Source: Pseudoflavonifractor phocaeensis (GTDB lineage: Bacteria; Bacillota; Clostridia; Oscillospirales; Oscillospiraceae). From it: a DNA stretch of 64,000 nucleotides. The position numbers and the translations under genes were made by a program. The stretch covers positions 153,191 through 217,190 of the forward strand of contig NZ_JADYUM010000002.1 in assembly GCF_021531815.1 (NCBI RefSeq), given 5' to 3'. Below are positions 40,939 through 51,941 of the stretch, piece by piece. Each line of letters starts with the position of its first letter. Positions within the stretch are counted from its first letter, which is position 1. The notes under the pieces are model-generated. The model was given only the letters and a program-made list of their open reading frames with translations, made no database searches and was not told the DNA's origin.

Positions 40939-41159
40939 GTGATACATCTCCTTTTCGGATAAGCCGTACAGCGACAAATTGATGTGCTCAGAACGATGTG
41001 GAACATGGATAGAACACGGGAACATCATTACTTTATCATTGAATTTGGTATTTTACAACACTGCCTGAGACACTTGCGTCATTGGGAGAAAATGTTGTTG
41101 TCATATGCTTGGTTTTTGATTATAATGGTCATGATAAAACGAAACTTTGAGGGACCGCC

Positions 41160-42830
41160 ATGGACATCCATACCGTACGACAGCAGCTGAAGACCAAGAC
41201 GATTTATGACCTCCCGCTCCGGGTGACGTTCTATGCCCGTGTGTCCAGTGAGAGCGATGAGCAGCTCAACTCCCTGGGCAACCAGATCCAGTACTATGGG
41301 GACCTGATCCGCAGAAATGCCAACTGGACCTATGTGGACGGCTACATCGACGAGGGCCTGTCCGCCGCCACCACCAAAAAACGCGAGAACTTCCACCGCA
41401 TGGTGGAGGACGGCAAGGCGGGACTGTTCGATCTCATCATCACCAAGGAGATCACCCGGTTTGCCCGTAATACCCTGGACTCCATCCAGTACACCCGGGA
41501 ATTGCTGGGCGCCGGAGTGGGGGTGTTCTTCCAGAATGACAACATCAACACCCTGGACGAGGACTCGGAGCTGCGCCTGACCATCATGTCCGGCATCGCC
41601 CAGGACGAGCTGCGCAAGCTCAGCAGCCGTGTGAAGTTCGGCCACCAGCAGGCCATTAAAAACAGCGTGGTGCTGGGCAACAGCCGTATCTTCGGCTACC
41701 GAAAGAACGACGGGCGGCTGGTCATCGACGAGAACGAAGCCCCCATGGTGCGGGAGCTGTTCGAGCTGTACGCCACCGGGGAGTATTCCATGAAGCAGAT
41801 TGAGTCCCTGTTCTGGAATAAGGGCTACCGGAACCACAACGGCAAAAAAATCGCCCACACCACCATGTCTGGGATGATCTCTAACCCCAAGTACAAAGGT
41901 TACTATGTGGGCAACAAGGTGAAGGTCATTGACCTGTTCACCAAAAAGCAAAAATTCCTCCCGCCGGAGGAATGGGTGATGTTCAAGGACGAGACGGGGG
42001 AGATCGTCCCGGCCATCGTCAGCGAAGAACTGTGGGACCGGGCCAACGCCGTGCTGAAGAAGCGCAGCGAGGATGTGAAAGGACGCCAGGGCATCTGCAA
42101 CCATGCCAACCTGCTGACCGGAAAGCTCTGCTGCACCCATTGCGGCGCGGCCTACTACCGCCGGGACTCGGTGGACAAAACCGGGAAAAAGAACAGCAAA
42201 TGGGTGTGCTCCGGAAAGATTAAAAACGGCGCCGACTCCTGCCCCTCCTTTGCCATTTACGAGGAGGAGCTGAAACCCCTCCTGTTTGAAGTATTCCGGG
42301 AGACGGAAGCCGACGCCGAAGCGCTGATTGAAGAATACGTGGAGATGTACAAATCCCTGGATCAGAGCGGAGACCTGGCAAAGCGGATCGCCGCGCTGGA
42401 GCAGGCAATTGAAACGGCGGAAAAGAAAAAGCAGAAGCTGCTGACCTTCAACGCCCTGGGAGAATTGTCCGACAAGGATTTCCTCTCCATGAACAAGCAG
42501 TGCGCCCAGGAGATCGAAGTGGCGCAAAAAGAGTTGATAGAGCTGACCCAACAGCGGGACTCCGCTTCCGATTACAAAAAGCACATCGACACCATCCGCC
42601 GGGTTCTCTGGGAGGCGGAGCGGGACGCAGCGGAGGGCGTCATCAGTAAGGAATTTGTGGACAAGTATATCGACAGGATCTTTGTCACGCCGGAGGAGGA
42701 CGGCTCTCTGCGGCTCCAAATCAAGATCTTTACCGGGGAAACCACCGAGAAATACCTCACCAATCTCAGAAGTCGTACGGGACACACGTTCAAGAAGATG
42801 ATCGAGTCCTACGAGAACGGCCTGAAGTAA
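41160..42830 (+). CDS. large serine recombinase
   Basis: This 556-residue integrase has a resolvase catalytic domain (VTFYARVSSESDEQLNSLGN with the Ser near residue 28; YIDEGLSAATTKKRENFHRM; ITKEITRFARNTLDSI), a recombinase domain (GYRKNDGRLVIDENEAPMVR near 180), and a zinc ribbon (LLTGKLCCTHCGAAYYRRDS near 320, with CPSF). A coiled-coil arm follows (KRIAALEQAIETAEKKKQKL). All parts look intact. GAGGG lies before ATG 41160. It is divergent from the unknown gene at 39292. Such enzymes integrate elements at specific sites without host factors. Confidence 0.95.
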   Translation: MDIHTVRQQLKTKTIYDLPLRVTFYARVSSESDEQLNSLGNQIQYYGDLIRRNANWTYVDGYIDEGLSAATTKKRENFHRMVEDGKAGLFDLIITKEITRFARNTLDSIQYTRELLGAGVGVFFQNDNINTLDEDSELRLTIMSGIAQDELRKLSSRVKFGHQQAIKNSVVLGNSRIFGYRKNDGRLVIDENEAPMVRELFELYATGEYSMKQIESLFWNKGYRNHNGKKIAHTTMSGMISNPKYKGYYVGNKVKVIDLFTKKQKFLPPEEWVMFKDETGEIVPAIVSEELWDRANAVLKKRSEDVKGRQGICNHANLLTGKLCCTHCGAAYYRRDSVDKTGKKNSKWVCSGKIKNGADSCPSFAIYEEELKPLLFEVFRETEADAEALIEEYVEMYKSLDQSGDLAKRIAALEQAIETAEKKKQKLLTFNALGELSDKDFLSMNKQCAQEIEVAQKELIELTQQRDSASDYKKHIDTIRRVLWEAERDAAEGVISKEFVDKYIDRIFVTPEEDGSLRLQIKIFTGETTEKYLTNLRSRTGHTFKKMIESYENGLK

Positions 42831-42870
42831 GGGTTCCCCTTTCGGCGCGTTTTCGGCAGTGTAACAGCCA

Positions 42871-42903
42871 AGGGAGGGCTGGAACATGGTTCCAGCCCTC
42901 CCT
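42871..42903. terminator. perfect hairpin between the recombinase and the core genome
   Basis: AGGGAGGGCTGGAAC pairs with GTTCCAGCCCTCCCT over 15 bases with a three-base loop. It lies between the recombinase and the convergent dehydrogenase gene. Confidence 0.7.
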
Positions 42904-42965
42904 CTAAACATACAGCATATCAATTGACTCCTGATCCGGAAAGAGAAATGAGGTAAGGGAGGCGC

Positions 42966-43955
42966 TCACAGTCCGTTTACCACGTTGACGGGACGGCTGT
43001 CCTCCAGCACGCGCCGGGCATTTTCCCACATGATGCGGTGGGCGGCGGCGAAGGAGCCGCCAGAACTGCCCCCCAGGTGAGAGCTGTACACCACACGGTC
43101 CCGGGCTTCCGGAGGCAGGTCCACCAGGGGATGGGAGGCGGGGGTGGGTTCAGGCTCGATGGTGTCCAGGGCGGCTCCGGCGATGCGCCCTTCAATGAGG
43201 GCGGCGCGCAGGGCCTGGTTATCCACCAGGGCGCCCCGGGCGCAGTTGACCAGAATGGCGCCGGGCTTCATGTTGGAGATAAACTGGGCGTTGACCATTT
43301 CGCGGGTCTCGTCGGTGACGGCACAGTGGAGGGAGATAATGTCGCAGGTCCGGGCCAGCTCCTCCAGGGGGAGGTAGGTGACGCCGAAGTCGGCCTCCAC
43401 CTCGGGAGGACGGCGGTGGGCGGTGTAGTAGTAGAGCTTGCAGCCGAAGGGTGCCAGGCGGCGGGCGGTGGCCTGGGCAGTGTCGCCGAAACCCACCAGG
43501 CCGAAAGAACACTGGAACAGGCCCGGCTTCCGGGCGGCGATGGCCTCCTGTTTCATCTGGATCTGCCGGTCCTGGAGGACGGCGTTGTGGCCGGGGATGC
43601 CGTAGCGCAGGGCCATGAGGGTGAGCATAATGGTGTGTTCCGCCACCGAGGCGGCGTTGCAGCCCTTGTTGTTGCAGACATAGATGCCGCGCTCCCGGGC
43701 GGCGTCACAGTCAATGCAGTTGTAACCCACGCCCTCCGAATGGATCATTTTCAGTTGAGGCAGTTGGTCCATCACGTCGCCGCCCACCGGGGTAATGGCG
43801 TCCACAAAGAGGACGCGGGCGTCGGCGTTTTCCCGGGCCGCCTCCATATAGGTCTGGTCGGGACGGCGGAACACCAGCTCCACGGGCAGCTCTGCCACGA
43901 AATCGGGCTTGTACACCGCGTAGCGGTCTTGAGGACCAAATACAAGAATTTTCAT
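42966..43955 (-). CDS. D-isomer-specific 2-hydroxyacid dehydrogenase
   Basis: This 329-residue NAD-dependent dehydrogenase has the nucleotide-binding motif FGLVGFGDTAQATARRL near residue 150 and the catalytic triad residues: Arg in NCARGALVDNQAL near 238, Glu in ALDTIEPEPTP near 267, and His in YSSHLGGSSGG near 290. It is similar to D-3-phosphoglycerate and D-lactate-type dehydrogenases, but without an ACT domain. The substrate is not evident. It is the first core gene after the accessory region and is divergent from hsp20. The CIRCE operator between them could influence both. Confidence 0.88.
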   Translation of the reverse strand: MKILVFGPQDRYAVYKPDFVAELPVELVFRRPDQTYMEAARENADARVLFVDAITPVGGDVMDQLPQLKMIHSEGVGYNCIDCDAARERGIYVCNNKGCNAASVAEHTIMLTLMALRYGIPGHNAVLQDRQIQMKQEAIAARKPGLFQCSFGLVGFGDTAQATARRLAPFGCKLYYYTAHRRPPEVEADFGVTYLPLEELARTCDIISLHCAVTDETREMVNAQFISNMKPGAILVNCARGALVDNQALRAALIEGRIAGAALDTIEPEPTPASHPLVDLPPEARDRVVYSSHLGGSSGGSFAAAHRIMWENARRVLEDSRPVNVVNGL

Positions 43956-44078
43956 AGAACATGCTCCTTTTCTGAAGGTAAACGCGCTTACCGTGCGGAT
44001 AGACCGCTTTACGGTTCATTTCGTGACCATTATAGCATGGACGGACGGGGAAGTCACCAAAAAGTTCTCAGAGCAATA

Positions 44079-44105
44079 TTAGCACTCTAGATATAAGAGT
44101 GCTAA
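44079..44105. promoter_or_regulatory. CIRCE operator (HrcA) upstream of hsp20
   Basis: TTAGCACTC, nine bases, GAGTGCTAA: a perfect CIRCE. HrcA binds it to repress heat-shock genes. It lies 130 bases before hsp20. Confidence 0.95.
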
Positions 44106-44235
44106 TATTTACAATTTGGACACACTCTTTGCAAGAAATGTTCATAATTGGGGATTATACTAAAGCCAAAGTTAAGAAGGACCCGGGGAACAGTAAAGGA
44201 CCGTATCCCAAAGGGTCCGAAAGGAGATTTGACTT

Positions 44236-44658
44236 ATGTATATGATTCCCTACACAAACCGCAGCAATGCCAGCCTGATGGACCTGTTTGATGAATTTGA
44301 GCGCAGCGTGTTCGGCGAGAACGGCCGCCGCACCCCCGTTTTCAGCACCGACATCAAGGACGAAGGCGACCACTACCTGCTTCAGGCCGAACTGCCCGGC
44401 TTCCAGAAGGAAGACATCGACCTGGACCTGAAGGATGGGGTTTTGACCATTTCCGCCAAGCATCAGGAGACAAACGACCACAATAACGGCAACTACGTCT
44501 GCAAGGAGCGCCGTTATGGCAGCTTTGCCCGTTCCTTCAATCTGGAAGGGATCCAGGAGGAGAACATCACCGCCGCCTATAACAATGGCGTTCTGGAACT
44601 GAACCTGCCCAAGAAACAGGAGATACTCCCCCAGAGCCACAAGATCGCCATTCAGTGA
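44236..44658 (+). CDS. hsp20: Hsp20 small heat-shock protein
   Basis: This 140-residue alpha-crystallin domain protein reads FSTDIKDEGDHYLLQAELPG, then FQKEDIDLDLKDGVLTISAK near residues 40-80, a strand region ERRYGSFARSFNLE near 96 and the C-terminal NNGVLELNLPKK. It holds unfolding proteins for refolding by other chaperones. AAAGGAG precedes ATG 44236. With clpB it forms a HrcA-controlled heat-shock pair, each with its own CIRCE. Confidence 0.93.
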   Translation: MYMIPYTNRSNASLMDLFDEFERSVFGENGRRTPVFSTDIKDEGDHYLLQAELPGFQKEDIDLDLKDGVLTISAKHQETNDHNNGNYVCKERRYGSFARSFNLEGIQEENITAAYNNGVLELNLPKKQEILPQSHKIAIQ

Positions 44659-44731
44659 TTTGGGAACTTCCGAAGGGCAGACCGTCAGGCCTGTCCTTTT
44701 CTTTTGAGCGGAGAAAAAATCGGTTTTCCCC

Positions 44732-44760
44732 TTGCAAAATGAATGGATATGGTATATATT
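44732..44760 (+). promoter_or_regulatory. sigma-A promoter of clpB
   Basis: TTGCAA at 44732-44737 and TATATT at 44755-44760 with a 17-base spacer. The CIRCE begins five bases after the -10 and covers the start site. Confidence 0.75.
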
Positions 44761-44764
44761 TAGT

Positions 44765-44791
44765 TTAGCACTTAAATTAAATGAGTGCTAA
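44765..44791. promoter_or_regulatory. CIRCE operator (HrcA) upstream of clpB
   Basis: TTAGCACTT, nine bases, GAGTGCTAA; one mismatch to the consensus. It overlaps the predicted transcription start. Confidence 0.93.
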
Positions 44792-44832
44792 AAAAGAAGA
44801 CAAAACCCACATAAAGGAGGGTTTGATCCATT

Positions 44833-47427
<2,595 letters not shown>

Positions 47428-47469
47428 GTGTGCCAATCAATACAGACAGAGCAGACAAAGCGTCTGGAA

Positions 47470-47503
47470 ACCGGCTCGGCCGGTCTCCAGGCGCTTCGCC
47501 GCC
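47470..47503. terminator. hairpin after clpB
   Basis: GCGTCTGGA...ACCGGC pairs with GCCGGT...TCCAGGCGC around TCG. There is no clear T-run, so termination strength is uncertain. Confidence 0.45.
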
Positions 47504-47594
47504 TCTTGGGGACCTGCGGGAAAAGCGCGGCCGGAAGCCCTTCGCACTTGGGCCACAGCGGTGAAATTTTACGGCGGAAACCTCCAGATTTCTC

Positions 47595-47623
47595 TTGACT
47601 TTTCTTGAGTACAGGAGTATAGT
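47595..47623 (+). promoter_or_regulatory. sigma-A promoter of the flavin reductase-rubredoxin gene
   Basis: TTGACT at 47595-47600 and TATAGT at 47618-47623, spacer 17. Confidence 0.75.
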
Positions 47624-47675
47624 AAAAACATAAATAAGAATTGTTACTATTAATAATAAATGAGGAGGGTATTTT

Positions 47676-48299
47676 ATGAACCGTAAAGCATTCAACCGTA
47701 TCAACTATGGCCTGTTTATCGTCGGTGTGGGCGGAGAGGGCCAGCCCCAGGGCTGTATCGTCAACTCCCTGCACCAGGTGACCTCCGGCCGCCCCTACAA
47801 GTTCTCCCTGACGGTGAACAAGAGCAACGAGACCTTCAAGGCCATTGAGGCCAAGGGCACCTTCGCCGCCACTGTCCTGGCCAAGGACGCCCCCAAGGAC
47901 CTGGTGGACCTGTTCGGTTACAAGTCCGGCCGGGTGGTGAACAAGTTTGAGGGCCTCAATGTGGAACAGGACGGCAACGGCGATCCCTTTGTCAAGGACC
48001 ACGCCCTGGCCCGCTTCGCCTGCAAGGTGACGGAGCGGCTGGACCTGGGCAGCTATATGCTCTACATCGCCGAGGCCGTTGAGGCTGAGGTGTTGGGCGA
48101 GGGTCCCGCCCTGACAGTGGATGACTACAAGAACGGCGGCGGCTCCACCCCCGCCACCGCTACGGTCTACCGCACTCTGGAGGGCAACGAGGGCTGGCGG
48201 TGCACCATCTGCGGCTATGTGGCCGACAAGGCGGAGCTGCCTGACGGGTACCAGTGCCCCATCTGCCGCGCCAACAAGGACAAATTCGTCAAGCTGTAA
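47676..48299 (+). CDS. flavin reductase-rubredoxin fusion (high-molecular-weight rubredoxin)
   Basis: This 207-residue protein has a flavin-reductase-like FMN-binding barrel (residues 1-150; YGLFIVGVGGEGQPQGCIVN, PYKFSLTVNKSNETFKAIEA) followed by a complete rubredoxin domain with its four Fe ligands in CTICGYVAD and CPICRANKD. In acetogens, Hrb proteins of this type pass electrons from NADH to flavodiiron proteins for oxygen or NO removal. No rubrerythrin or flavodiiron gene lies in the window. AGGAGG precedes ATG 47676. Confidence 0.92.
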   Translation: MNRKAFNRINYGLFIVGVGGEGQPQGCIVNSLHQVTSGRPYKFSLTVNKSNETFKAIEAKGTFAATVLAKDAPKDLVDLFGYKSGRVVNKFEGLNVEQDGNGDPFVKDHALARFACKVTERLDLGSYMLYIAEAVEAEVLGEGPALTVDDYKNGGGSTPATATVYRTLEGNEGWRCTICGYVADKAELPDGYQCPICRANKDKFVKL

Positions 48300-48307
48300 G
48301 CGTTTCT

Positions 48308-48344
48308 AAAAAACGGCGGCCGCCCAACAGGCGGCCGCCGTTTT
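48308..48344. terminator. bidirectional terminator
   Basis: AAAACGGCGGCCGCC pairs with GGCGGCCGCCGTTTT around a five-base loop between two convergent genes. Confidence 0.85.
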
Positions 48345-48347
48345 CGT

Positions 48348-49001
48348 TTACAGGAACTGGGAGAACCCATCCATATCTTCCTGGAGCCCCTCCAGAAAGC
48401 GGTGGATGTGGTAGCCGTCTGTGGCGGCGTGGTGGCAGGTGATGGACAGGGGGAGAAGCTGCGCGCCGTCCCGGGAGAAGATCTTCCCCGCCTCCACTGA
48501 GGGGAAGTAATAGGGCTTGTTTTCATAGCTGTGGACGGCGAAATGGGAGAAGGTGACCCAGGGGACGCAGGAGACGGTGTAGGCGTTGGGGGGCGGCGGC
48601 GTTTGCGGCTGGGCCAGGATGCCGTGGTTGTCCCCATATGCGGCCTGGTTTTCCAGATAAGCCTGGTAAAAGCCGGAAAAGTCCTCCTGAAAAGGAGTCC
48701 ACATCAGGGAGAAGGTCTTGGTATCAGAGTGAAAGGCGGCGTACAGGGGCGTGAGGACATCGTAAGTACCAAGGACGCCCTCCTGCTCCGCCAGCTTGAA
48801 TTCCTCCTGCTGGTTGAGCCGCCGGGTGACCAGCCACAGGTAGGCGGGGAAGAATTTCAAATTGGTCTCTTTCAAGGTCCGGCGCAGGGCGGTGACATCC
48901 AGCTCCGTGGTGAGGGAGTAGCCGGTGGGGGCCATGCGGGAGAAGTAATAAAAGACCTCCCGCCGGGGCCAGGCCGCAAGGTCGATGGGAGTAAAGTTCA
49001 T
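48348..49001 (-). CDS. chloramphenicol acetyltransferase-like protein
   Basis: This 217-residue protein belongs to the CAT family (trimeric acyltransferase using acetyl-CoA). It starts MNFTPIDLAAWPRREVFYYF, and the catalytic motif CHHAATDGYHIHRFLE lies near residue 188, where classical CAT has HHAVCDGFH. PWVTFSHFAVHSYENK is another conserved stretch. ATG 49001 has AAGGAG upstream, which is why it is preferred to the longer frame. Many chromosomal members do not confer chloramphenicol resistance, so resistance should not be assumed. Confidence 0.85.
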   Translation of the reverse strand: MNFTPIDLAAWPRREVFYYFSRMAPTGYSLTTELDVTALRRTLKETNLKFFPAYLWLVTRRLNQQEEFKLAEQEGVLGTYDVLTPLYAAFHSDTKTFSLMWTPFQEDFSGFYQAYLENQAAYGDNHGILAQPQTPPPPNAYTVSCVPWVTFSHFAVHSYENKPYYFPSVEAGKIFSRDGAQLLPLSITCHHAATDGYHIHRFLEGLQEDMDGFSQFL

Positions 49002-49094
49002 GGATGCGTCTCCTTTCGGTGTGGAAATAGGGGTCACCATCATCATAGACGAAGAAGGAAGCTGGGACAACAAACGGACCGTTGAGAGGAGAAA

Positions 49095-49128
49095 AAAGGA
49101 CGCGCCGTTTCAAAACGGCGCGTCCTTT
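49095..49128 (-). terminator. terminator of trpB2
   Basis: AAAGGACGCGCCGTTT and AAACGGCGCGTCCTTT form a perfect stem; on the minus strand it is followed by TTTTTTCTCC. It lies 13 bases after the trpB2 stop. Confidence 0.8.
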
Positions 49129-49140
49129 GAGGGATCACGG

Positions 49141-50538
49141 TTAAATGCCCTTGTTCTGAGGAATATCGGGCAGGGAGTCAAAGCCCTTTTGCAGGTCCTC
49201 GTCGGTGGGGATATAGTCGGTCATGGCGCCGGACAGGTAGGCCTCGTAGGCGGTCATGTCGAAGTAGCCGGTGCCGGTCAGGCCGAAGAGGATGGTCTTT
49301 TCCTCGCCGGTCTCCTTGCATTTCAGAGCCTCGTCAATGACGCCCTTGATGGCGTGGGCGGATTCGGGGGCGGGGAGGATGGTCTCCCGCTTGGCGAAGA
49401 GAACGGCTGCCTCGAACACGTCGGTCTGCTTGTAGCTGACGGCCTCCATGTAGCCGTCGTGGCACAGCTTGGACAAAATGGAGCTCATGCCGTGGTAACG
49501 CAGGCCACCGGCGTGGTTGGCCGAGGGGATGAAGCCGGAGCCCAGGGTGTACATCCGGGCCAGGGGGGTCACCTTGCCGGTGTCGCAGAAGTCATAGGCG
49601 TACTTGCCCCGGATGAAGGAGGGGCAGGAGGCGGGCTCCACCGCCACGATGCGGAGATCCTTCTTGCCCGCCAGCTTGTCAGCCATGAAGGGGGCGATGA
49701 GGCCGCCCAGGTTGGAGCCGCCGCCGGCACAGCCCACCACCACGTCGGGGTACTCACCCAGTTCCTCCAGGGCGATCTTGCTCTCCAGACCGATGATGGA
49801 CTGGTGAAGCAGTACCTGGTTGAGCACGGAGCCCAGCACATACCGCTTGGAGCCGCCGCTCTTCACCGCGGCCTCCACGGCCTCGGAGATGGCACAGCCC
49901 AGGCTGCCGGTGGTGTCAGGGGTCTCGGCCAGAATCTTCCGGCCGGCCTCGGTGGTGTTGGAGGGGGAGGGGGTCGCGGAGGCGTCGAACACGCCCATGA
50001 CCGCCTTACGGAAGGGCTTTTGCTCATAGGAGCACTTGACCATGTAGACGTCGCAGTCCAGGCCGAAGTAGGAGCAGGCCTCGGACAGGGCGGTGCCCCA
50101 CTGTCCGGCGCCCGTCTCGGTGGTGACGCCGGTCAGCCCCTGCTTCTTGGCGTAGTAGGCCTGGGCCACGGCGGAGTTGAGCTTGTGGGAGCCGGAGGTG
50201 TTGTTACCCTCGAACTTGTAGTAGATCTTGTCCGGCGTGCCCAGGGCTTTTTCCAGCTCATAGGCCCGGATGATGGGGGAAGGGCGGTACATCTTGTAGA
50301 CCTCCAGCACCTCCTCGGGAATGTCGATATAGGGGGTGGTGCCGTCCAGCTCCTGCTTGGCCAGCTCCTCGCAGAAGATGGGGGCCAGGTCGGGCACGTT
50401 CAGGGGCTGGAGAGTGCCGGGATGGATCAGGGGATCGGGCTGTTCCGGCATGGCGGAACGGAGGTTGAACCACTGTTTGGGCATCTGGTCCTCGGTCAAA
50501 TACAGGCGGTGAGGGATCTTCTTGTTGCTGCTCATCAT
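49141..50538 (-). CDS. trpB: TrpB2-type tryptophan synthase beta subunit
   Basis: This 465-residue PLP enzyme of the TrpB2 branch has the PLP lysine in GNNTSGSHKLNSAVAQA near residue 117, TETGAGQWGTALSEA near 140, the phosphate-binding loop VGCAGGGSNLGG near 255, and ESAHAIKGV near 390. It makes tryptophan from indole and serine. The extra N-terminal segment (IPHRLYLTEDQMPKQWFNLR) is typical of TrpB2. ATG 50538 has AAGGAG upstream. No trpA is near, and a Trp-type T-box leader precedes it, so it is probably an indole-salvage enzyme induced when tRNA-Trp is uncharged. Confidence 0.93.
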   Translation of the reverse strand: MMSSNKKIPHRLYLTEDQMPKQWFNLRSAMPEQPDPLIHPGTLQPLNVPDLAPIFCEELAKQELDGTTPYIDIPEEVLEVYKMYRPSPIIRAYELEKALGTPDKIYYKFEGNNTSGSHKLNSAVAQAYYAKKQGLTGVTTETGAGQWGTALSEACSYFGLDCDVYMVKCSYEQKPFRKAVMGVFDASATPSPSNTTEAGRKILAETPDTTGSLGCAISEAVEAAVKSGGSKRYVLGSVLNQVLLHQSIIGLESKIALEELGEYPDVVVGCAGGGSNLGGLIAPFMADKLAGKKDLRIVAVEPASCPSFIRGKYAYDFCDTGKVTPLARMYTLGSGFIPSANHAGGLRYHGMSSILSKLCHDGYMEAVSYKQTDVFEAAVLFAKRETILPAPESAHAIKGVIDEALKCKETGEEKTILFGLTGTGYFDMTAYEAYLSGAMTDYIPTDEDLQKGFDSLPDIPQNKGI

Positions 50539-50559
50539 GATTTCTCCTTTTCTTTTGGG

Positions 50560-50879
50560 GAGAAGGGCAAACAAAAAAGCCCCTCGTCCCCGAAATTTTA
50601 TTTCTGGGACAAAGGACTGAATACAGCCTCTGCGGTGCCACCCGGATTGACGTATGCTGATACGATACGCCCGCTCACTTTCACGTGCCCAACAGCACAT
50701 GCTCCCCTGATAACGGGTGGAGTCCCCGTCTCGCTACTAAAGCCGCCGACTCGTTCGCTATGCCCTCGGAAGTCCATTCATACCGCCGTTCCCTGCCGCA
50801 ATCCCACCGCCTGCGGCTCTCTGTGAGGTCCCGAGCCTGATACTACTACTCTTCCTCATTGGTTTTCCCTATCAACTTT
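50560..50879 (-). promoter_or_regulatory. T-box leader, tryptophan-specific
   Basis: Read on the minus strand, the leader has the stem I start with GAGGAAGAGTAGTAG, the AGAGAG...GGTGGGA...GCGGC elements, a specifier region GTATGAATGGACTTC (codon TGG, at 50776-50774), the conserved T-box GGGTGGCACCGC (50643-50632), and a terminator TGTCCCAGAAATAAAATTTC with its complement, followed by a T-run. Uncharged tRNA-Trp would stabilise the antiterminator. The specifier fits the function of the downstream gene. Confidence 0.92.
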
Positions 50880-50885
50880 GGCGAC

Positions 50886-50914
50886 ATTATACCGTCGGGG
50901 TCCGAATTTGTTAA
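50886..50914 (-). promoter_or_regulatory. sigma-A promoter of the T-box trpB2 unit
   Basis: On the minus strand TTAACA (50914-50909) and TATAAT (50891-50886), spacer 17, just before the T-box. Confidence 0.8.
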
Positions 50915-50971
50915 GCATAAAATTTCCACAAAAAATCCGCCGCGGGATCTCCCGGGGCGGATGAGTATCGG

Positions 50972-51856
50972 TCAGGTATTTTTGGTTCGGACAGGCCGGT
51001 TCAGCAGGAGGATGGCCCCGAAAATGGCGGCCATGCCCAGCAGCTTGTAGGGGGTGATCTCCTCATGATAGATGAGGATCCCCAGCAGGGTGGCCACCAG
51101 GAGCTCCGCGGTGGCCATGATGGAGGCCTTGCCCGCCTCCGCGTGGAGCAGGCCCTGGGTGTACAGGAGGGAGGGGACCGCGCAGCAGAGCAGGCCGATG
51201 CCCAGAGAGCCCATCCAGAAGGTCCCGTTGGCGAGCAGGTCTGTCCGGCGGTACAGCCCGGAGATGGGCAGGGCCAGGACTGCGCAGAACAGGATGGTAT
51301 AGAAGGAGACGGTGGAGGCGGGATATTTGGAGAGGGCGGCCTTGCTCAAAATGGAGTACAGGGCATAGCCGAAGCCGGCGCCCAGGCCGCTGAGCAGGGT
51401 CAGGGGGGCGATGGCGGTCTGTCCCAGGGGGAGCAGCCCGGTGGACAGCATGCAGCCCACAAAGGTGACGGCCAGAGCGGCCACCTTCACCGGGGTGATA
51501 GGCTCTTTGAAAAGGAAGGCGGACATGATCATCACGAACACCGGGGAGGTGTACAGCAGCACCGCCGCCACCGACATGGAGCTGGCGGAGATGGTGCTGA
51601 AATAGCACCAGTTGAAGAACAGCAGGCCGCACACGCCGGAGCCGAAGAAATAGTACCAGTGCCTGGGATCGATCTTCAAAGCGGGCCGGTCCGTAAACAA
51701 CAGGTAAAGGAAAAAGACCGCGGAGGCCACCAGATTCCGGGCGGCCACGCCCTGCATGGAGGTCAATCCCAGGGAGGAAAGAATTTTGACAAACACACCG
51801 ATGCCGCCCCACAGGGAGGCGGCGAGAATGATCTTCAGATAGGCTTTTTTCTCCAT
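50972..51856 (-). CDS. EamA/DMT-family transporter
   Basis: This 294-residue membrane protein has two EamA repeats giving ten predicted transmembrane helices: AYLKIILAASLWGGIGVFVK at the start, then NLVASAVFFLYLLF, and AALAVTFVGCMLSTGL; the second repeat holds GLGAGFGYALYSILSKAAL and ELLVATLLGILIYHEEITPY. The family exports amino acids and other metabolites. ATG 51856 has GAGG nine bases upstream. It is upstream of, and separate from, the T-box trpB2 unit; a link to tryptophan is only suggested by position. Confidence 0.88.
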   Translation of the reverse strand: MEKKAYLKIILAASLWGGIGVFVKILSSLGLTSMQGVAARNLVASAVFFLYLLFTDRPALKIDPRHWYYFFGSGVCGLLFFNWCYFSTISASSMSVAAVLLYTSPVFVMIMSAFLFKEPITPVKVAALAVTFVGCMLSTGLLPLGQTAIAPLTLLSGLGAGFGYALYSILSKAALSKYPASTVSFYTILFCAVLALPISGLYRRTDLLANGTFWMGSLGIGLLCCAVPSLLYTQGLLHAEAGKASIMATAELLVATLLGILIYHEEITPYKLLGMAAIFGAILLLNRPVRTKNT

Positions 51857-51941
51857 TCGTCTTGCCTCATTTTCAGAAATCGAATATACTGAACCAATAC
51901 AACGACCTATATCATACCAGAAACCGAGAGGGAAAAACAAG

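Noticed and set aside
43956..44235. A definite sigma-A promoter for hsp20 beside the CIRCE
   Set aside because: TTTACA, TTGGAC and TTGCAA hexamers and a TATACT are present but no pair has 16-18 base spacing, so none is reported.
48348..49001. Calling the CAT-like gene a chloramphenicol resistance determinant
   Set aside because: The motif HHAATDGYH differs from the classical HHAVCDGFH and chromosomal homologues often lack resistance activity.
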